64,000 bases of DNA from UBA4732 sp002404095 (GCA_036783645.1 DAIPWT010000005.1:39350-103349), one strand, 5' to 3'. Shown: positions 6,990 to 17,297, numbered from the stretch's first letter. Made by a program: numbers and translations. The notes: generated from the sequence alone by a model not told the origin.

Positions 6990-8528
6990 CGGGTAGTCTG
7001 CCGCCGATGGCGGGCGTCCCAGTGCGACGAACAGTTGAAACTGCGCCACGTCGTAGCCCGTCAGCGCGCGGATCAAGTCTTGTCGGGCAGTGGCCAAGGA
7101 GTTAACGCTGTCAAGCACCTCGATCAGCTGTCCCTCCAGGTTCTTAGCGCGCACCAAGTCCGCCCGAAACGACTGAGAAGCTGTCTGAACTCTCCGGCGG
7201 GCTGTGTCCACTTCTTCCAAATGGGCCGCCGAAAGGGCCAACGCCTCCGCCACTTCTCGCCGGATGCGATCAATCGTCCGTGTTCGCTCCGCCTCGGCCT
7301 CACCGACTTGAGCGCGACGGCGCCGCTGTCGCGCCCAATTGCCCACCCCGAAATTCTCCAGCGACCAAACTGCGTAGGCGTCGAAGTCGGTACGGCCGCT
7401 GAAATGGCCGAAGCGAGAGTCCGCCAGGTCGCTGCCGCCGCCGAATTGTCCCGCGCTGTAACCAACGGAAAGCAACGGCAGCAACGGGCGCAGTCGCTCC
7501 TGCCGCAGGAGCGTCTCGTTGGCCGCCACGTCCGCCGAACGCGCGGCGATTTCCGGCCGATCATCCAGGGCGATGCGGACGAGCGCTTCCAGGTCGGCAT
7601 GGGGATCCACGAGTTGGATGAGCGGCGGCGGACCATCGGGGGCGTGCAAGCGCACCGCGGGGTCCATGTCCAACACGCGCGCGAGCGCTGCCGCGGCGAC
7701 CGCGACTTCCTCCTCGGCGCGCTGCTCTTCGGTATGCAACAACAGGGCGCTGCCGCGCGCCCGTTCGGCGTCCGATTGACGCCCTTGGCCCGCCTGTGCG
7801 AATGCGGCAGTCAGCGAGGCGATTTGTTCGGCCTCGGCCTCCGACTGGCGGTACGCCTGGAGACTCGCTGCCGCTCCCGCCAGATCGAAATAACGAGTGG
7901 CCGCCTCCAATAGAACCGTGTTGCGCGTGGCCTGCGCGTCAAAGCTCCGGCCGGCGACTCGCTCGCGGGCGGCGCGCGGCGCGAACGCGGCGTCAGCAAG
8001 GTCGGCGAAAAGGTGTACGCCGGGGAAGCCGACGGTTCCGGCCCCGACAGCTTCCGCGCCGGCCCCGTCGTAGAGCGATTGGCGAGTGACTTTGCGGATA
8101 ACGCCGGTAGCGGTCTGAAGCGAACCTTGATGGTCGTTATAACTGACCCCAGCGTTTAGCGACGGCAGAAGGAGGGCTTGCGCCTCTAGCTGTTCCGCGC
8201 GGCTCGCCGATACAGCCTCTTGAGCCAGTGCGATAGTAGGATTGTCCGCTCCAGCCAGGCCAATGGCCGTCTCCAGGTCGATGGAGTAATCCGCGAAGGG
8301 AGGCGGAATCGCATTAACGAAGGGGTGGGTTTCGGCGTCCTTCGGCGGCGTCGCCTCGTCGACCGCATTCGTCTGGATAATCGCGGGGCCTTCTTCCTTC
8401 GCCTCGCTCGCCATGTCGTTCTGGGCCGTTCGTTGTTCTGGACGGAGTAAGGTTTGACATGCCAGCGGCCCCGCCAACAGAGGAAGCAGTGCGACCAGCC
8501 ATTTCAGGCGGAGTGATCGAATATTCAT
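6975..8528 (-). CDS. TolC-family outer-membrane efflux lipoprotein (first of two)
   Basis: A 517-residue protein with a lipoprotein signal peptide ending L-A-G-P-L-A-C (Cys24). It then shows two long alternating helical stretches rich in Ala, Glu, Gln and Arg, typical of the outer-membrane factor family (OEP repeats). A GGGGGGAAG sequence lies upstream of the ATG. It follows a paralogous gene on the same strand after 48 bases, so the two are probably co-transcribed. It likely forms the exit duct for an RND or ABC pump, perhaps the RND system at 13.8-18.7 kb. Confidence 0.85.
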   Translation of the reverse strand: MNIRSLRLKWLVALLPLLAGPLACQTLLRPEQRTAQNDMASEAKEEGPAIIQTNAVDEATPPKDAETHPFVNAIPPPFADYSIDLETAIGLAGADNPTIALAQEAVSASRAEQLEAQALLLPSLNAGVSYNDHQGSLQTATGVIRKVTRQSLYDGAGAEAVGAGTVGFPGVHLFADLADAAFAPRAARERVAGRSFDAQATRNTVLLEAATRYFDLAGAAASLQAYRQSEAEAEQIASLTAAFAQAGQGRQSDAERARGSALLLHTEEQRAEEEVAVAAAALARVLDMDPAVRLHAPDGPPPLIQLVDPHADLEALVRIALDDRPEIAARSADVAANETLLRQERLRPLLPLLSVGYSAGQFGGGSDLADSRFGHFSGRTDFDAYAVWSLENFGVGNWARQRRRRAQVGEAEAERTRTIDRIRREVAEALALSAAHLEEVDTARRRVQTASQSFRADLVRAKNLEGQLIEVLDSVNSLATARQDLIRALTGYDVAQFQLFVALGRPPSAADYPSSRP

Positions 8529-8576
8529 AGAAGACTTCCCCCCTCCCCTTATTGAAGAAACTAGGCGGTGCGGCGG

Positions 8577-10139
8577 TCACTTCGCGGCCGGCGCCGGGGA
8601 AGCGACGGCCGGCGGGGGAACAAGGTCGGCGGGCACAGGCCGGGCGAGGTATTTGGCAGGGGGCTGCCCCAAGGCGACGTACAGCTCGAACTGAGCGCGA
8701 TTGTAATTTATGATCGCGTCAAGGTAGGCGTAGCGGCTGCGGCCAAGCAATCGCAGGCTATCCAGAACTTCAATGGGCAAACCTTGCTGGTTCTTGGTTC
8801 GCACGAGGTCTCCCTGAAAAGCTTTGGCGCCGGTCTGGACGGCCCGCTCGCCGGTTTCGATCTGGGCGAAACGGGTGTGCGTCCGCGCGTAGGCCGTTGC
8901 AACCTCCGCGCGTACCCGATCAAGGACTTCGATCTCGCGAAAGTTGTTGGCGCGGACGTTGCTCTGGGCCAGTCGAACCAACGCCAGGTTGCCGACCCCG
9001 AGGTTGCGCGCCGTCCAATAGGCCACCGCGTCAAAATCCGTCCGGGGCGCGAAGCTGTCGAAGCGCGCCTGCTGGCCGAAGGTTCCGTCGGAAGCGATGT
9101 TGCTGCCGCCGCCGAAGGTTCCGGCGCTATAGCCGACGATGACGTTGGGCGAGAACGGCAACACCTTGGCCGCGTCCAGCGCCAGCAACGTTTCCTGGAT
9201 GGCCGCCCGGCGCTCGCCCAATTCCGGCCGCTGCATTAGGGCTATGGCGATCAACTCCGGCAACGGGATGGGGTCGGGGACGAGCGGCGCGGGCACTACC
9301 CAGCCGTCGGTCGCCTGAAGTCGCGGCGAAGGGTCGAGGTCGAGCAGTTGGGCAAGACGGGCGGAGGCGGTCAGCACGTCGCCCTCGGCCTGGAGAACGT
9401 CGGCGTCGCGCGTTTCCAACTCGGTGGCGGCGCGGTTGGCGTCGGCGTCCCGTCCCTGGCCAAACGTGGCGAACTTCGCGGTGATACGAGCGACCTCACG
9501 GGCCTCCTCCCGCGTCTGAGCGGCGATGGCCCGCCGTCCTTCCGCCCGCAGCAATTCCATATACCCATCCGCCACGCGCAGCAGCACGTCATTGCGGACG
9601 GCCGCGCTGCCAAACTCCCGCTCTCGCACAACCTGTCGGGTTATGAGGCGCGCATAGATGCCCTCTGAGATGTTGCCTGCCCACACGACGCCGGGAATGT
9701 TCACCGTACCGGCGCCGATGGCGTTGGCGCCGAGGCCGACGTACAGCGCCTCGCGGTTCTCTTTCTGGATGATCCCGACGGATCGCTGGAGAGGGCCGGT
9801 GTGCGAGTCGAAATTCGTGCCAACGTTAAGGGAGGGCAAAATCTGGGCGGCGGCCAGTTGCCGCAGCGCCACCGCTTCCACGACGCGCTCGCGGGCCAGC
9901 ATGATCTCGGCGTTTTTCACTCCGGCAAGTTGTAAAGCGCTGGCGAGATCGATCGGCTCGGCTTGAGCGTCGAGGAGGGAAGCAGGCCGGGGCGGCAATT
10001 CGGGGGCTACCCGTTTTGGGCGCGGCGCGTCTTCAGCCTTCTCGGCGGGAGGCGCGGCGCCGAGTCGGCCCGCGCTTACGAAGAGCGCCGCCCCTAGCAA
10101 TCCCCCTGCGCAACAGCGAACGAAACAGAACGACGGCAT
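8577..10139 (-). CDS. TolC-family outer-membrane efflux protein (second of two)
   Basis: A 520-residue paralogue of the neighbouring gene, with the same L-x-x-A-L-Q-L-A-G-x-x-N-A-E-I entry helix, a Y-S-A-G-T-F-G-G-G-S strand-like segment and matched helical repeats. It begins with a signal peptide (about residues 1-28) ending near A-P-P-A without a clear lipobox, unlike its neighbour. The ATG is preceded by GAGGAAG. The C-terminus is rich in Pro and Ala. Tandem duplication is the simplest origin of the pair. Confidence 0.85.
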   Translation of the reverse strand: MPSFCFVRCCAGGLLGAALFVSAGRLGAAPPAEKAEDAPRPKRVAPELPPRPASLLDAQAEPIDLASALQLAGVKNAEIMLARERVVEAVALRQLAAAQILPSLNVGTNFDSHTGPLQRSVGIIQKENREALYVGLGANAIGAGTVNIPGVVWAGNISEGIYARLITRQVVREREFGSAAVRNDVLLRVADGYMELLRAEGRRAIAAQTREEAREVARITAKFATFGQGRDADANRAATELETRDADVLQAEGDVLTASARLAQLLDLDPSPRLQATDGWVVPAPLVPDPIPLPELIAIALMQRPELGERRAAIQETLLALDAAKVLPFSPNVIVGYSAGTFGGGSNIASDGTFGQQARFDSFAPRTDFDAVAYWTARNLGVGNLALVRLAQSNVRANNFREIEVLDRVRAEVATAYARTHTRFAQIETGERAVQTGAKAFQGDLVRTKNQQGLPIEVLDSLRLLGRSRYAYLDAIINYNRAQFELYVALGQPPAKYLARPVPADLVPPPAVASPAPAAK

Positions 10140-10461
10140 GGCTTCCTCGCGATCTTAACTGCGATGCGTAAAAGCATGGTGCGAAACTCGGGAAGATAGG
10201 CACGGAGCAGGACAAATGTCGCACACTGGGTTTCAACGGTTTGGCGCTTGACCCGCCAGGACTTCTTGGCGTCTCCACATAAATCAACGCGAATACCAAG
10301 AGAGCCGCCATTGTTGTCTATCGGATCGGACCAACCCTTGCAATCAGGAAATCTCCTTCCGGAGCGCCGCGAAAACCTAGGCAGACTTGCGTAGAATCCG
10401 AGGAGAGACATCGTGAGAATGTGCTTGGATTGTGCTCGGACGTTCGAGAGGGCTACGTTTT
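10140..10461. other. Divergent intergenic region, 322 bp
   Basis: The gap between the leftward TolC-like gene and the rightward TPR-sulfotransferase. It must hold promoters for both. I see no clear sigma-70 or sigma-54 pair, no RNA gene and no repeat. The only open frames are short and lack ribosome-binding sites. Confidence 0.6.
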
Positions 10462-12669
10462 ATGGAAACAACCTCCGCGACTCTTGCCCGCGCCATCGCG
10501 TATCGCCGGGCGGGCGACCTCCGCCAAGCGGAGGCGGTTTATAACCAAATCCTCCAGGCTGAGCCATTGCAAATAGAGGCGCTGCAAGGCATGGCCGGGA
10601 TCGCCTATCAGCTGGGCCGTTACGACCAAGCCGCCGAGTGGCTTCGCCGGGCGGCGACGCTCCGAGAGGACGATCCGATACTGCACAGCAACCTGGGAGC
10701 GACCTACCGGGCGGCGGGCCGACTGGCGGAGGCGGAGGCTTGCTACCGGGAGGCGCTGCGGCTCCAGCCGGACCTGGCCGAGGCGTACAATAACCTCGCC
10801 AACATCCTGAAAAGTCAGCGCCGCCGACCTGAAGCACTGGCCTACTACTGGCAGGCCGTGCTAGCCAGGCCGAACTACGCCGCCGCCCACCATAACTTGG
10901 GCTTGGCCTTGTTGGAACAGGGCGATCTCGACGAAGCCGCGGCGCGGTTGCGCGAAGCCGTGCGCCTTCAGCCCGACTGGGCGGAGGCCCGCCAGAGCCT
11001 GAATTTCGCCCTGGCAAAAGCTTCCGTCGAACCGCCGCTGGCGCCCGCCCCTCCGGAAGAAAACCCACAAGCGCGCGCCGAGGGCGAGGCCCGCTTCACT
11101 CGGGGCGTCGCCCTGGGAAGAGAGGGCCGGCTCGACGAGGCGGCGATCGCGTTTCTGCACGCCCTGCGGCTCAGGCCGGACAACGCCGAGTCATGCCTCA
11201 AGCTGGGCGCGGTTTTGAGGGAGCAAGGCCATCTGGAAAGAGCGCGAGGCTATCTCCGCCATACCCTGCGCCTTCAGCCCGGCTTGGCCGAAGCGCACGT
11301 CCGCCTGGGCCTTGTTTACACCGATGAAGGCAAACTGGAGGAGGCGGAGGCTGCTTACCGCGAGGCTCTGCGTCTGCGGCCCGATTCGGTTTCGGCTCTG
11401 GGCAATCTCGCCGTCCTGCTTGACGAGCTGGGACAGGCCGAGGAGGCCCGGACGCTCGCGGAGCAAGCCCTGGCCCTAGGCCCGGAGGAACCCCAGGTAC
11501 AAAACCAGTACGGGATGTTGCTGGCCAACCAGGGCCGCTTTGACCAAGCGCGGACGCATTTTCTGAAGGCTCTGGCACTCCAACCCGACTTCGCCCCGGC
11601 GACCTTTTTCCTGGCGCGGGATGGGCGCCAACTCTTCACGGATGTTGACGTCGCGCGCATCGAGCAACTACTGCGCCGGGATTCCCTGCCGCCGCGCGAC
11701 CGGATCAATCTCCATTTCGCCCTGGGTCGTCTCTACGACCGGGCCAAGGCTTTTGACGAGGCGTTCCACCATTGCGATCAAGGCAACGCCGCCAAGAGAG
11801 AGGTGCTTCGACTCCAGGGTAACACTTTCCAATCCGCCGCGCATGCCCAATTCATCGACCGGCTTATCGCTTCGTTCGACTCGGAATTTTTCCGCCGGGT
11901 GCATTCTTTCGGCAATGACAGCGAACTGCCGGTGTTCATCGTCGGCATGCCGCGCTCGGGCACGTCGCTCGTGGAGCAGATCCTGGCCAGCCATCCCGCC
12001 GTGTTCGGAGGAGGAGAACTCCGTAACATGAAGCGGTTCGTGGGGGAACTGCCGGCCGAACTGTCCAGCCCGGCCGAGTTTCCAGAGTGCCTGGACCGAC
12101 TGGACCAGGAAGCCTCCCGCCGACTAGCGGAACGCTACCTGGAGGGATTGCACCTTCTCGGCGGAGCGAAGATCCGCGTCACGGATAAGATGCCGATGAA
12201 TTTCCACCAGCTGGGCCTGATCGCCGCTCTATTCCCCCGAGCGCGGATTATTCACTGCCGGCGCGACGCGCGCGACGTCTGCTGGTCCTGCTTCTTCCAG
12301 AATTTCCGCGACATCCACTTCGCCTGCGACCTGAAGGCGCTGGGAGCGTATCACCGTCAGTACGAACGACTGATGACTCACTGGAAGGAAGCGTTGCCCG
12401 TCCCGGTGCTTGAGGTGTGCTACGAAGAATTGGTCGAAAATCCAGAGCGGGGCAGCCGGGAGATCGTCGCCTTCTGCCGGCTCCCCTGGCACGAGGACTG
12501 TCTGACTTTTTACCGGACCCCGCGCTCCGTGCGAACCGCCAGCAACATGCAGGTTCGCCAACCGGTTTATAAGCGCTCCGTCGGTTATTGGAAGAACTAC
12601 GAAGCCCACCTTGGCCCGTTGTTCCAGGCTCTTACCGGAGCGCCAGGGGGTAACTCCCTGGCGTTCTGA
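10462..12669 (+). CDS. TPR-repeat protein with C-terminal sulfotransferase domain
   Basis: About 735 residues. The first 400 are tandem tetratricopeptide repeats (A-x-x-x-Y-R-x-A-L-R-L-x-P-D motifs every 34 residues). The last 270 form a PAPS-dependent sulfotransferase: V-G-M-P-R-S-G-T-S-L-V-E-Q is the 5'-phosphosulfate loop, and R-I-I-H-C-R-R-D-A-R-D-V is the 3'-phosphate-binding segment. This architecture resembles protein or tyrosyl sulfotransferases. The TPRs probably bind the acceptor. The ATG at 10462 is chosen over a GTG at 10432 because GAGAGG lies upstream. It converges with a surface-protein gene, a possible substrate, but that is speculation. Confidence 0.9.
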   Translation: METTSATLARAIAYRRAGDLRQAEAVYNQILQAEPLQIEALQGMAGIAYQLGRYDQAAEWLRRAATLREDDPILHSNLGATYRAAGRLAEAEACYREALRLQPDLAEAYNNLANILKSQRRRPEALAYYWQAVLARPNYAAAHHNLGLALLEQGDLDEAAARLREAVRLQPDWAEARQSLNFALAKASVEPPLAPAPPEENPQARAEGEARFTRGVALGREGRLDEAAIAFLHALRLRPDNAESCLKLGAVLREQGHLERARGYLRHTLRLQPGLAEAHVRLGLVYTDEGKLEEAEAAYREALRLRPDSVSALGNLAVLLDELGQAEEARTLAEQALALGPEEPQVQNQYGMLLANQGRFDQARTHFLKALALQPDFAPATFFLARDGRQLFTDVDVARIEQLLRRDSLPPRDRINLHFALGRLYDRAKAFDEAFHHCDQGNAAKREVLRLQGNTFQSAAHAQFIDRLIASFDSEFFRRVHSFGNDSELPVFIVGMPRSGTSLVEQILASHPAVFGGGELRNMKRFVGELPAELSSPAEFPECLDRLDQEASRRLAERYLEGLHLLGGAKIRVTDKMPMNFHQLGLIAALFPRARIIHCRRDARDVCWSCFFQNFRDIHFACDLKALGAYHRQYERLMTHWKEALPVPVLEVCYEELVENPERGSREIVAFCRLPWHEDCLTFYRTPRSVRTASNMQVRQPVYKRSVGYWKNYEAHLGPLFQALTGAPGGNSLAF

Positions 12670-12676
12670 TGTGCCC

Positions 12677-13585
12677 TTAGAAGCCGCTTCCCGAGCCGGA
12701 GAAGCCGGCCCCGGACCCGCCGAAGCCGGACCCGCCGAAGCCGGTCCCTGAACAGCCGCAGCCGCTGAAGCCGCTGAAGCCGCCGAAGCCGCCGAAGCCG
12801 CCGAAGCCGAAGGGGCCCAGCCCCGGCTCGATGAAGGTATCCACGGGGACGGGGACGAACACCGGAACGAAAACGGGGTTGGGATTGACGACGACGTCCA
12901 GACCCCCCTGGTCGTTGATGAACTCCTGCGAGCCGGCCAAATCGGCGAGCAGTTGCGAGGGCGTTTGACCGGCCTGGAGCGCGCCCACAAAGCCCGACAG
13001 CCCGGCCGGGTCGGGTGCGCGCCCGAGCACTTCCTGATACGCGGCGGTCACGAGCCGCCCCTCGGATTCCGTACTGGTGACGATTGATAGGGCAACCATC
13101 GAGCGCGAGGCGCCCGCATTAAGCTGCCCGGCCCATTGCGCCACTTCCGAGGCGCCCGCCGGCCGGCCGAGGACGGCCTTGTAAACGGCGCCCACGTAGC
13201 GGTTGTTGTCGCTTCCGTGGAGGGCGAAGAACTCGTCCGACCCAATGATTGTGGCCTGCAGCTGCTGCTCACCAAGGCCGTTCTGCAACTGTCCCACCCA
13301 GGCTTGCACCTCCTGGCTCGACGCGGGACGCTTCAGAAAGATTTGGTAGTCGGACTGGACCAGATTACCCAGAAACTCTGAGCTGGTGGTGAATGCCAAG
13401 GCCACCTGGTTTGCAGAAGCCCCGGAGTTCAGTTGGTTGACGAAACCAGCGACCTCCGGCGCCGACGCGGAGCGATGCAGCAGGTCGCCATACAGAGCGC
13501 CGACGAAGGACGACGACGACAGGACGTAGCGTGATTCCAGCGCTTCCAACTCAAGACGGACGCGCGGAGTAAATGAATTGCTCAT
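12677..13585 (-). CDS. DUF4214 surface protein with glycine-rich tail
   Basis: 302 residues. The N-terminus reads L-E-L-E-A-L-E-S-R-Y-V-L-S, a motif seen at the start of many large exported planctomycete proteins. Residues about 25-215 hold repeated DUF4214 units (L-G-R-x-A-x-x-x-E-V-x-x-W-x-x-x-L-x-x-G) found in surface and S-layer-associated proteins. A P-V-F-V-P-V linker leads to a tail of about 65 residues of F-G-G and G-S-G-F-G-G repeats. It is likely secreted or on the cell surface. The start has several nearby options; the ATG used gives the LExLExR motif its usual position. Confidence 0.8.
   Translation of the reverse strand: MSNSFTPRVRLELEALESRYVLSSSSFVGALYGDLLHRSASAPEVAGFVNQLNSGASANQVALAFTTSSEFLGNLVQSDYQIFLKRPASSQEVQAWVGQLQNGLGEQQLQATIIGSDEFFALHGSDNNRYVGAVYKAVLGRPAGASEVAQWAGQLNAGASRSMVALSIVTSTESEGRLVTAAYQEVLGRAPDPAGLSGFVGALQAGQTPSQLLADLAGSQEFINDQGGLDVVVNPNPVFVPVFVPVPVDTFIEPGLGPFGFGGFGGFGGFSGFSGCGCSGTGFGGSGFGGSGAGFSGSGSGF
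12758..12812. repeat. Nine-base coding repeat in the DUF4214 tail
   Basis: On the plus strand the sequence reads about six units of GCCGCCGAA or GCCGCTGAA in a row. They encode the F-G-G / F-S-G repeats of the tail. Tandem units this similar can change number by slippage, so tail length may vary between strains. Confidence 0.7.
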
Positions 13586-13761
13586 GGACAGGCTCCTTTA
13601 CCAGCCAGTCCGCTCACGGGTGCAATCCCCCCTGCCCGTCCTTGAGCTTGAGCATCCTCCTTGACAAAGACTAGATCAGGTAGTTGTTAAGAAATCCCTT
13701 CGCGGGATGTTGATTGCATGAAGTAAATGCACCTTTCTGCCGATTCTTGCGCGAATCGTCC

Positions 13762-16700
13762 TCAAATTGGGGAAGGAATGATCGCGCTCTCGCCCGCAGA
13801 ACCGTTAACGTCGGCCGTAGGACGCCTCTCGCTCTCGCCGTCACCGTTCTCCTCCGAGTTCGGACGGCCGTTTGGCGAGGCGGTGCGTTCCCTCGACTCC
13901 TCCTCCACGTCCTTTTCGTCGGCCGGCGGAAGTCTGTCCGGTAAGACCAGCGAGTACAACGCCGGTACCACAAACAGGGTGGTAAACAAACCGGCCACCA
14001 GGCCGCCGAGCACCGCGCGTCCCAGCGGGGTGTTGGCTTCGCTGCCTCGCGCTAACCCCAAAGCCATCGGCAGGAGGGCAAAGAACGCCGCCAACGCCGT
14101 CATTACCACCGGCCGGACGCGCACCGACGCCGCATGAACGATGGCATCCGTTGGGCTGAGACCCTCCGTCCGCCGTAGGTTCTGCGCGAAGTCAGTCAGC
14201 AGCACGGTGTTGGACACCACGATGCCCACCATGAAGATCACGCCAAGCAAGGACTGCACGTTGACGGCCGTCCCCGTTACGAACAGGATCGCGATTACGC
14301 CGACCAAGCCGATCGGCACGGCTGAGAGGATCACTAGGGGGGTCAGCCACGATTTGAACAGGGCCACCATGAGGAAATAGATCAGCAAGGAAGCCAGGAT
14401 CAAGCCGATTCCCAGGTTGATGAACGTGTCATTCATACGGGAATACTCGCCGCTGAGCGTGATCCGGCTGCCCTCCAACGGCGCCTTGGCGTCCGATGTG
14501 GGGTCGAACGGCGTCCACACGCCGCGCCGCGCCGCCGTCCATAGACCCCACAGCATCTTGTCCTTGACGGGCTGGCCGAATCGGGCGAGTACGGCGTAAA
14601 CGTCGTCCGCGACGTGGCCCAGGTCGCGCCCGTGGACGCCCATCGTCAAGTCAATGGTGGGCTGCAACGTCGTGTGCGTAATCTCGGCCGGCACCTTGGC
14701 AGGCCGCACCGACGCCATGTTGCGGAGCGGAATTGACTTCTTTTGCGAGGGACTGTTGATCGGCACGTCCAGAAGCGTTTCGATGTCCGTAATATCCTCT
14801 TCACGATACGCGACGCCGACGTAGTACTGGTTGTGGGTGACGGGGTCGATCCAGAAGTTCTTCTTGTTGAATTGGATGCTCGAGTTCAGCGCGGCCACGA
14901 GGTTCTCCATCACTTCCATCTGAGTCAACCCCATGTCCGCCGCTTTGGCCCGGTCCACATCGACGATGTATTCCGGGTAGTCCAGGCGCTGAATGATCCG
15001 GCAATCGACCACGCCGTTTACCTTGCGCACCTCCTCCTTGATGACCTCGGCCACGCGGTGGGCCTTGTCGAGATCCTTGCCGGTGATACGGACGTTGAGG
15101 GGAGTCGATTTGCCCTCGTTCATGGCGCCGCGGATCATGCCGCCGGCGTCGAAGGAGAACTCCAGCTTATTTTTCGTGAACTCGGGCGAGTTGGCGAAGG
15201 TATCGCGGAGCAGTTCCACGGCCTCCTGGGCCGACCGGCCGCGATTCTCCGTCATCTGGACCTTGACGACCGCGTCCATGGGTCCGGAGTTGGGCGTGTA
15301 GGCGGCCGACCAGTCGGCGACGACGCCGATCTCGCTTATGACCAATTCCACGTCGGCACCCAGCTTGTCATGCACGACGTTCTCGACCTTGGCGATCTGT
15401 TTCTCCGTCTCCTCAATGCGCGTGCCGGGCCGCGCCCGCACGTACATCTCGAAGGCTCCAGCGTCCACCTCCGGAAAAAACTCGCGGCGCAGCCGCGGGC
15501 CGAGTCCCAGCACGACCACGACAAGTAAGAGGACGGCGGCGCCGACGACGAGCAGACGGCGGCGCATGGCCGCCCGAAGCAGGGTGACATAGCCCTGGAT
15601 GGTGAGGTTGATCAGCGACTCCCACCGGGCGAACGCCCGGCCCAATAATCCCTTCCTCTGGGAGTTTTCGTGATCGCTGCGGTGTTCGTAGTCCTTGCCG
15701 AGGTGCGGTTGCGCCTGCGGGCCGTGGGAGTGCGTCCACAGGGAGCACAGGGCGGGGACGAACGACATCGACAGCAGGAAGGCCGAGATCATGGCGAAGG
15801 CGACGGCCATGGCCATCGGGCGGAACAGGAACGCTCCCATGCCCGGCATCAAGGCCAGCGGGGCCAGCACCAGCAGCGTACAGCAGCAAGCGACCAGCGC
15901 GGGCAGGGCGACCTCACTCGTGCCGACGAACGCCGCCAGCTTCGGCCGGACGCCCAGCCCCAGATGGCGGTGGGTGTTCTCCAGGCAGATGATGGCGCTG
16001 TCCACCAGCGGGCCGATGGCCAGCGACAGCCCGGCCAGCGTCATTACGTTGATGGTGTTGCCGGTGTAGTACAGGCAGGTGATCGCCCCCAGAACCGCGA
16101 CGGGGATGGTCAGAATGGCGATCAGCGTCATCCGCCATTCGCCCAGGAAGAAGAGGATCACCAGCGAGCAGAGGACTGCCCCCAGCACCCCCTCTTCCAC
16201 CAGGCTCTCGATGGACTTTTGCACGTAAATGGATTGGTCCATCACGACCTTGAGGTCGATGTCGTTGTGCGTCAGCTTGTTCTTCATCTCCGGGACCGCC
16301 TTCTTCAGGTCGTTGACCACGCTTAGTGTGCTCGAACCCTGCTGGCGGAACACCGGGATGTAGACCTCGCGCCGGCCGTTGACACGGACCACGTTGGTCT
16401 GGATAAAGCTGGCGTCCGTGGGCGTCGCCACGTCCTTGAGGAAAACGACCTTATCGCCCTCCTTCTTGACGGGGATGTCGCCCATGCGATCGATCAACTC
16501 GTACATCGCGTTGGAACTCATGGCCAAATCGCGCTTCCCGAACTTGGCGTCGCCGGTCGGCAGGAAGATGTTGTACTTGTCGATGGCGCTCATTAGATCG
16601 AGCGGCGACAGGTCGCGCGCCTGCATCCGGTCGCGGTCCATGTAGGCCATGACCGCCCGCACCTTGCCGCCGTAAACGACGGGCGCGACCGAGCCGGGCA

Positions 16701-17208
16701 CGGCCATAATCATGTTGCGGACCTCATAACGGCCCGCGTCGTACAGGATCGACTCGGATTCGTTCTTGCTGTCCAGAGCCACCAGGCAGATGGGCGTCGT
16801 GCCGGTGGGGTCGAAGGGCAGGATGACCGGGGGGAGCGTTCCCGGCGGCAGATTGGGGATGGCTGCCGACGCCAGCGAATTGACCTGCGTCAGGGCGCCG
16901 TTGGGGTCGATGTCTTCGCGGTAAAAGTTGCGGACGATGCTGCATCCGACGATGGAACGCGACTCCTGGCGGGCCGTGCCGGCGGCCTGGCCCGTCCAGC
17001 GCTCCATGCGGTTGGTAATGTCCTTCTCGACGTCGGTGGCCGGCATGCCGCTGTAGAACGTCAGCACCTGCACGGCCGGGCTTTTGAACGGCGGCAGGAT
17101 GTCGATGGGAATCATTAGGACGGCCAGCGCGCCGAGTACGCTGATGCTCAGGACCGCGACCACGACGGCGTACCAGTTGCCGAGGGAAAACTTGATCAGA
17201 CCATTCAT
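13762..17208 (-). CDS. RND-family efflux pump inner-membrane protein
   Basis: 1148 residues, the normal size for HAE/HME RND transporters. It begins with an N-terminal transmembrane helix, then the periplasmic V-x-V-x-T-x-Y-x-G-x-x-A-x-x-V-E-x-x-I-T pattern of the porter domain. Two sets of membrane helices follow (about 345-560 and 950-1100), including G-x-x-L-A-I-G-P-L-V-D-S-A-I-I-x-x-E-N and the second-half V-G-I-V-V-S-N. The TM4 region has G-P-L-V-D-S-A-I rather than the paired Asp of AcrB, so the substrate class is uncertain. The last 45 residues are an acidic, low-complexity tail. It is the last gene of the csrA-fusion/usp/adaptor operon, 89 bases after the adaptor. Confidence 0.93.
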   Translation of the reverse strand: MNGLIKFSLGNWYAVVVAVLSISVLGALAVLMIPIDILPPFKSPAVQVLTFYSGMPATDVEKDITNRMERWTGQAAGTARQESRSIVGCSIVRNFYREDIDPNGALTQVNSLASAAIPNLPPGTLPPVILPFDPTGTTPICLVALDSKNESESILYDAGRYEVRNMIMAVPGSVAPVVYGGKVRAVMAYMDRDRMQARDLSPLDLMSAIDKYNIFLPTGDAKFGKRDLAMSSNAMYELIDRMGDIPVKKEGDKVVFLKDVATPTDASFIQTNVVRVNGRREVYIPVFRQQGSSTLSVVNDLKKAVPEMKNKLTHNDIDLKVVMDQSIYVQKSIESLVEEGVLGAVLCSLVILFFLGEWRMTLIAILTIPVAVLGAITCLYYTGNTINVMTLAGLSLAIGPLVDSAIICLENTHRHLGLGVRPKLAAFVGTSEVALPALVACCCTLLVLAPLALMPGMGAFLFRPMAMAVAFAMISAFLLSMSFVPALCSLWTHSHGPQAQPHLGKDYEHRSDHENSQRKGLLGRAFARWESLINLTIQGYVTLLRAAMRRRLLVVGAAVLLLVVVVLGLGPRLRREFFPEVDAGAFEMYVRARPGTRIEETEKQIAKVENVVHDKLGADVELVISEIGVVADWSAAYTPNSGPMDAVVKVQMTENRGRSAQEAVELLRDTFANSPEFTKNKLEFSFDAGGMIRGAMNEGKSTPLNVRITGKDLDKAHRVAEVIKEEVRKVNGVVDCRIIQRLDYPEYIVDVDRAKAADMGLTQMEVMENLVAALNSSIQFNKKNFWIDPVTHNQYYVGVAYREEDITDIETLLDVPINSPSQKKSIPLRNMASVRPAKVPAEITHTTLQPTIDLTMGVHGRDLGHVADDVYAVLARFGQPVKDKMLWGLWTAARRGVWTPFDPTSDAKAPLEGSRITLSGEYSRMNDTFINLGIGLILASLLIYFLMVALFKSWLTPLVILSAVPIGLVGVIAILFVTGTAVNVQSLLGVIFMVGIVVSNTVLLTDFAQNLRRTEGLSPTDAIVHAASVRVRPVVMTALAAFFALLPMALGLARGSEANTPLGRAVLGGLVAGLFTTLFVVPALYSLVLPDRLPPADEKDVEEESRERTASPNGRPNSEENGDGESERRPTADVNGSAGESAIIPSPI

Positions 17209-17297
17209 TCAGATCCACCCTTTGAAATCGTCGATCGGACATAGAGGCGCCAACTTTTTGGCGAGCCAGGGCTCACGCCCCGCCGCTCGCCGTTGTG

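Noticed and set aside
8568..9239. Plus-strand open frames opposite the TolC-like genes
   Set aside because: They are antisense shadows with repetitive Arg/Gly composition and no ribosome-binding sites.
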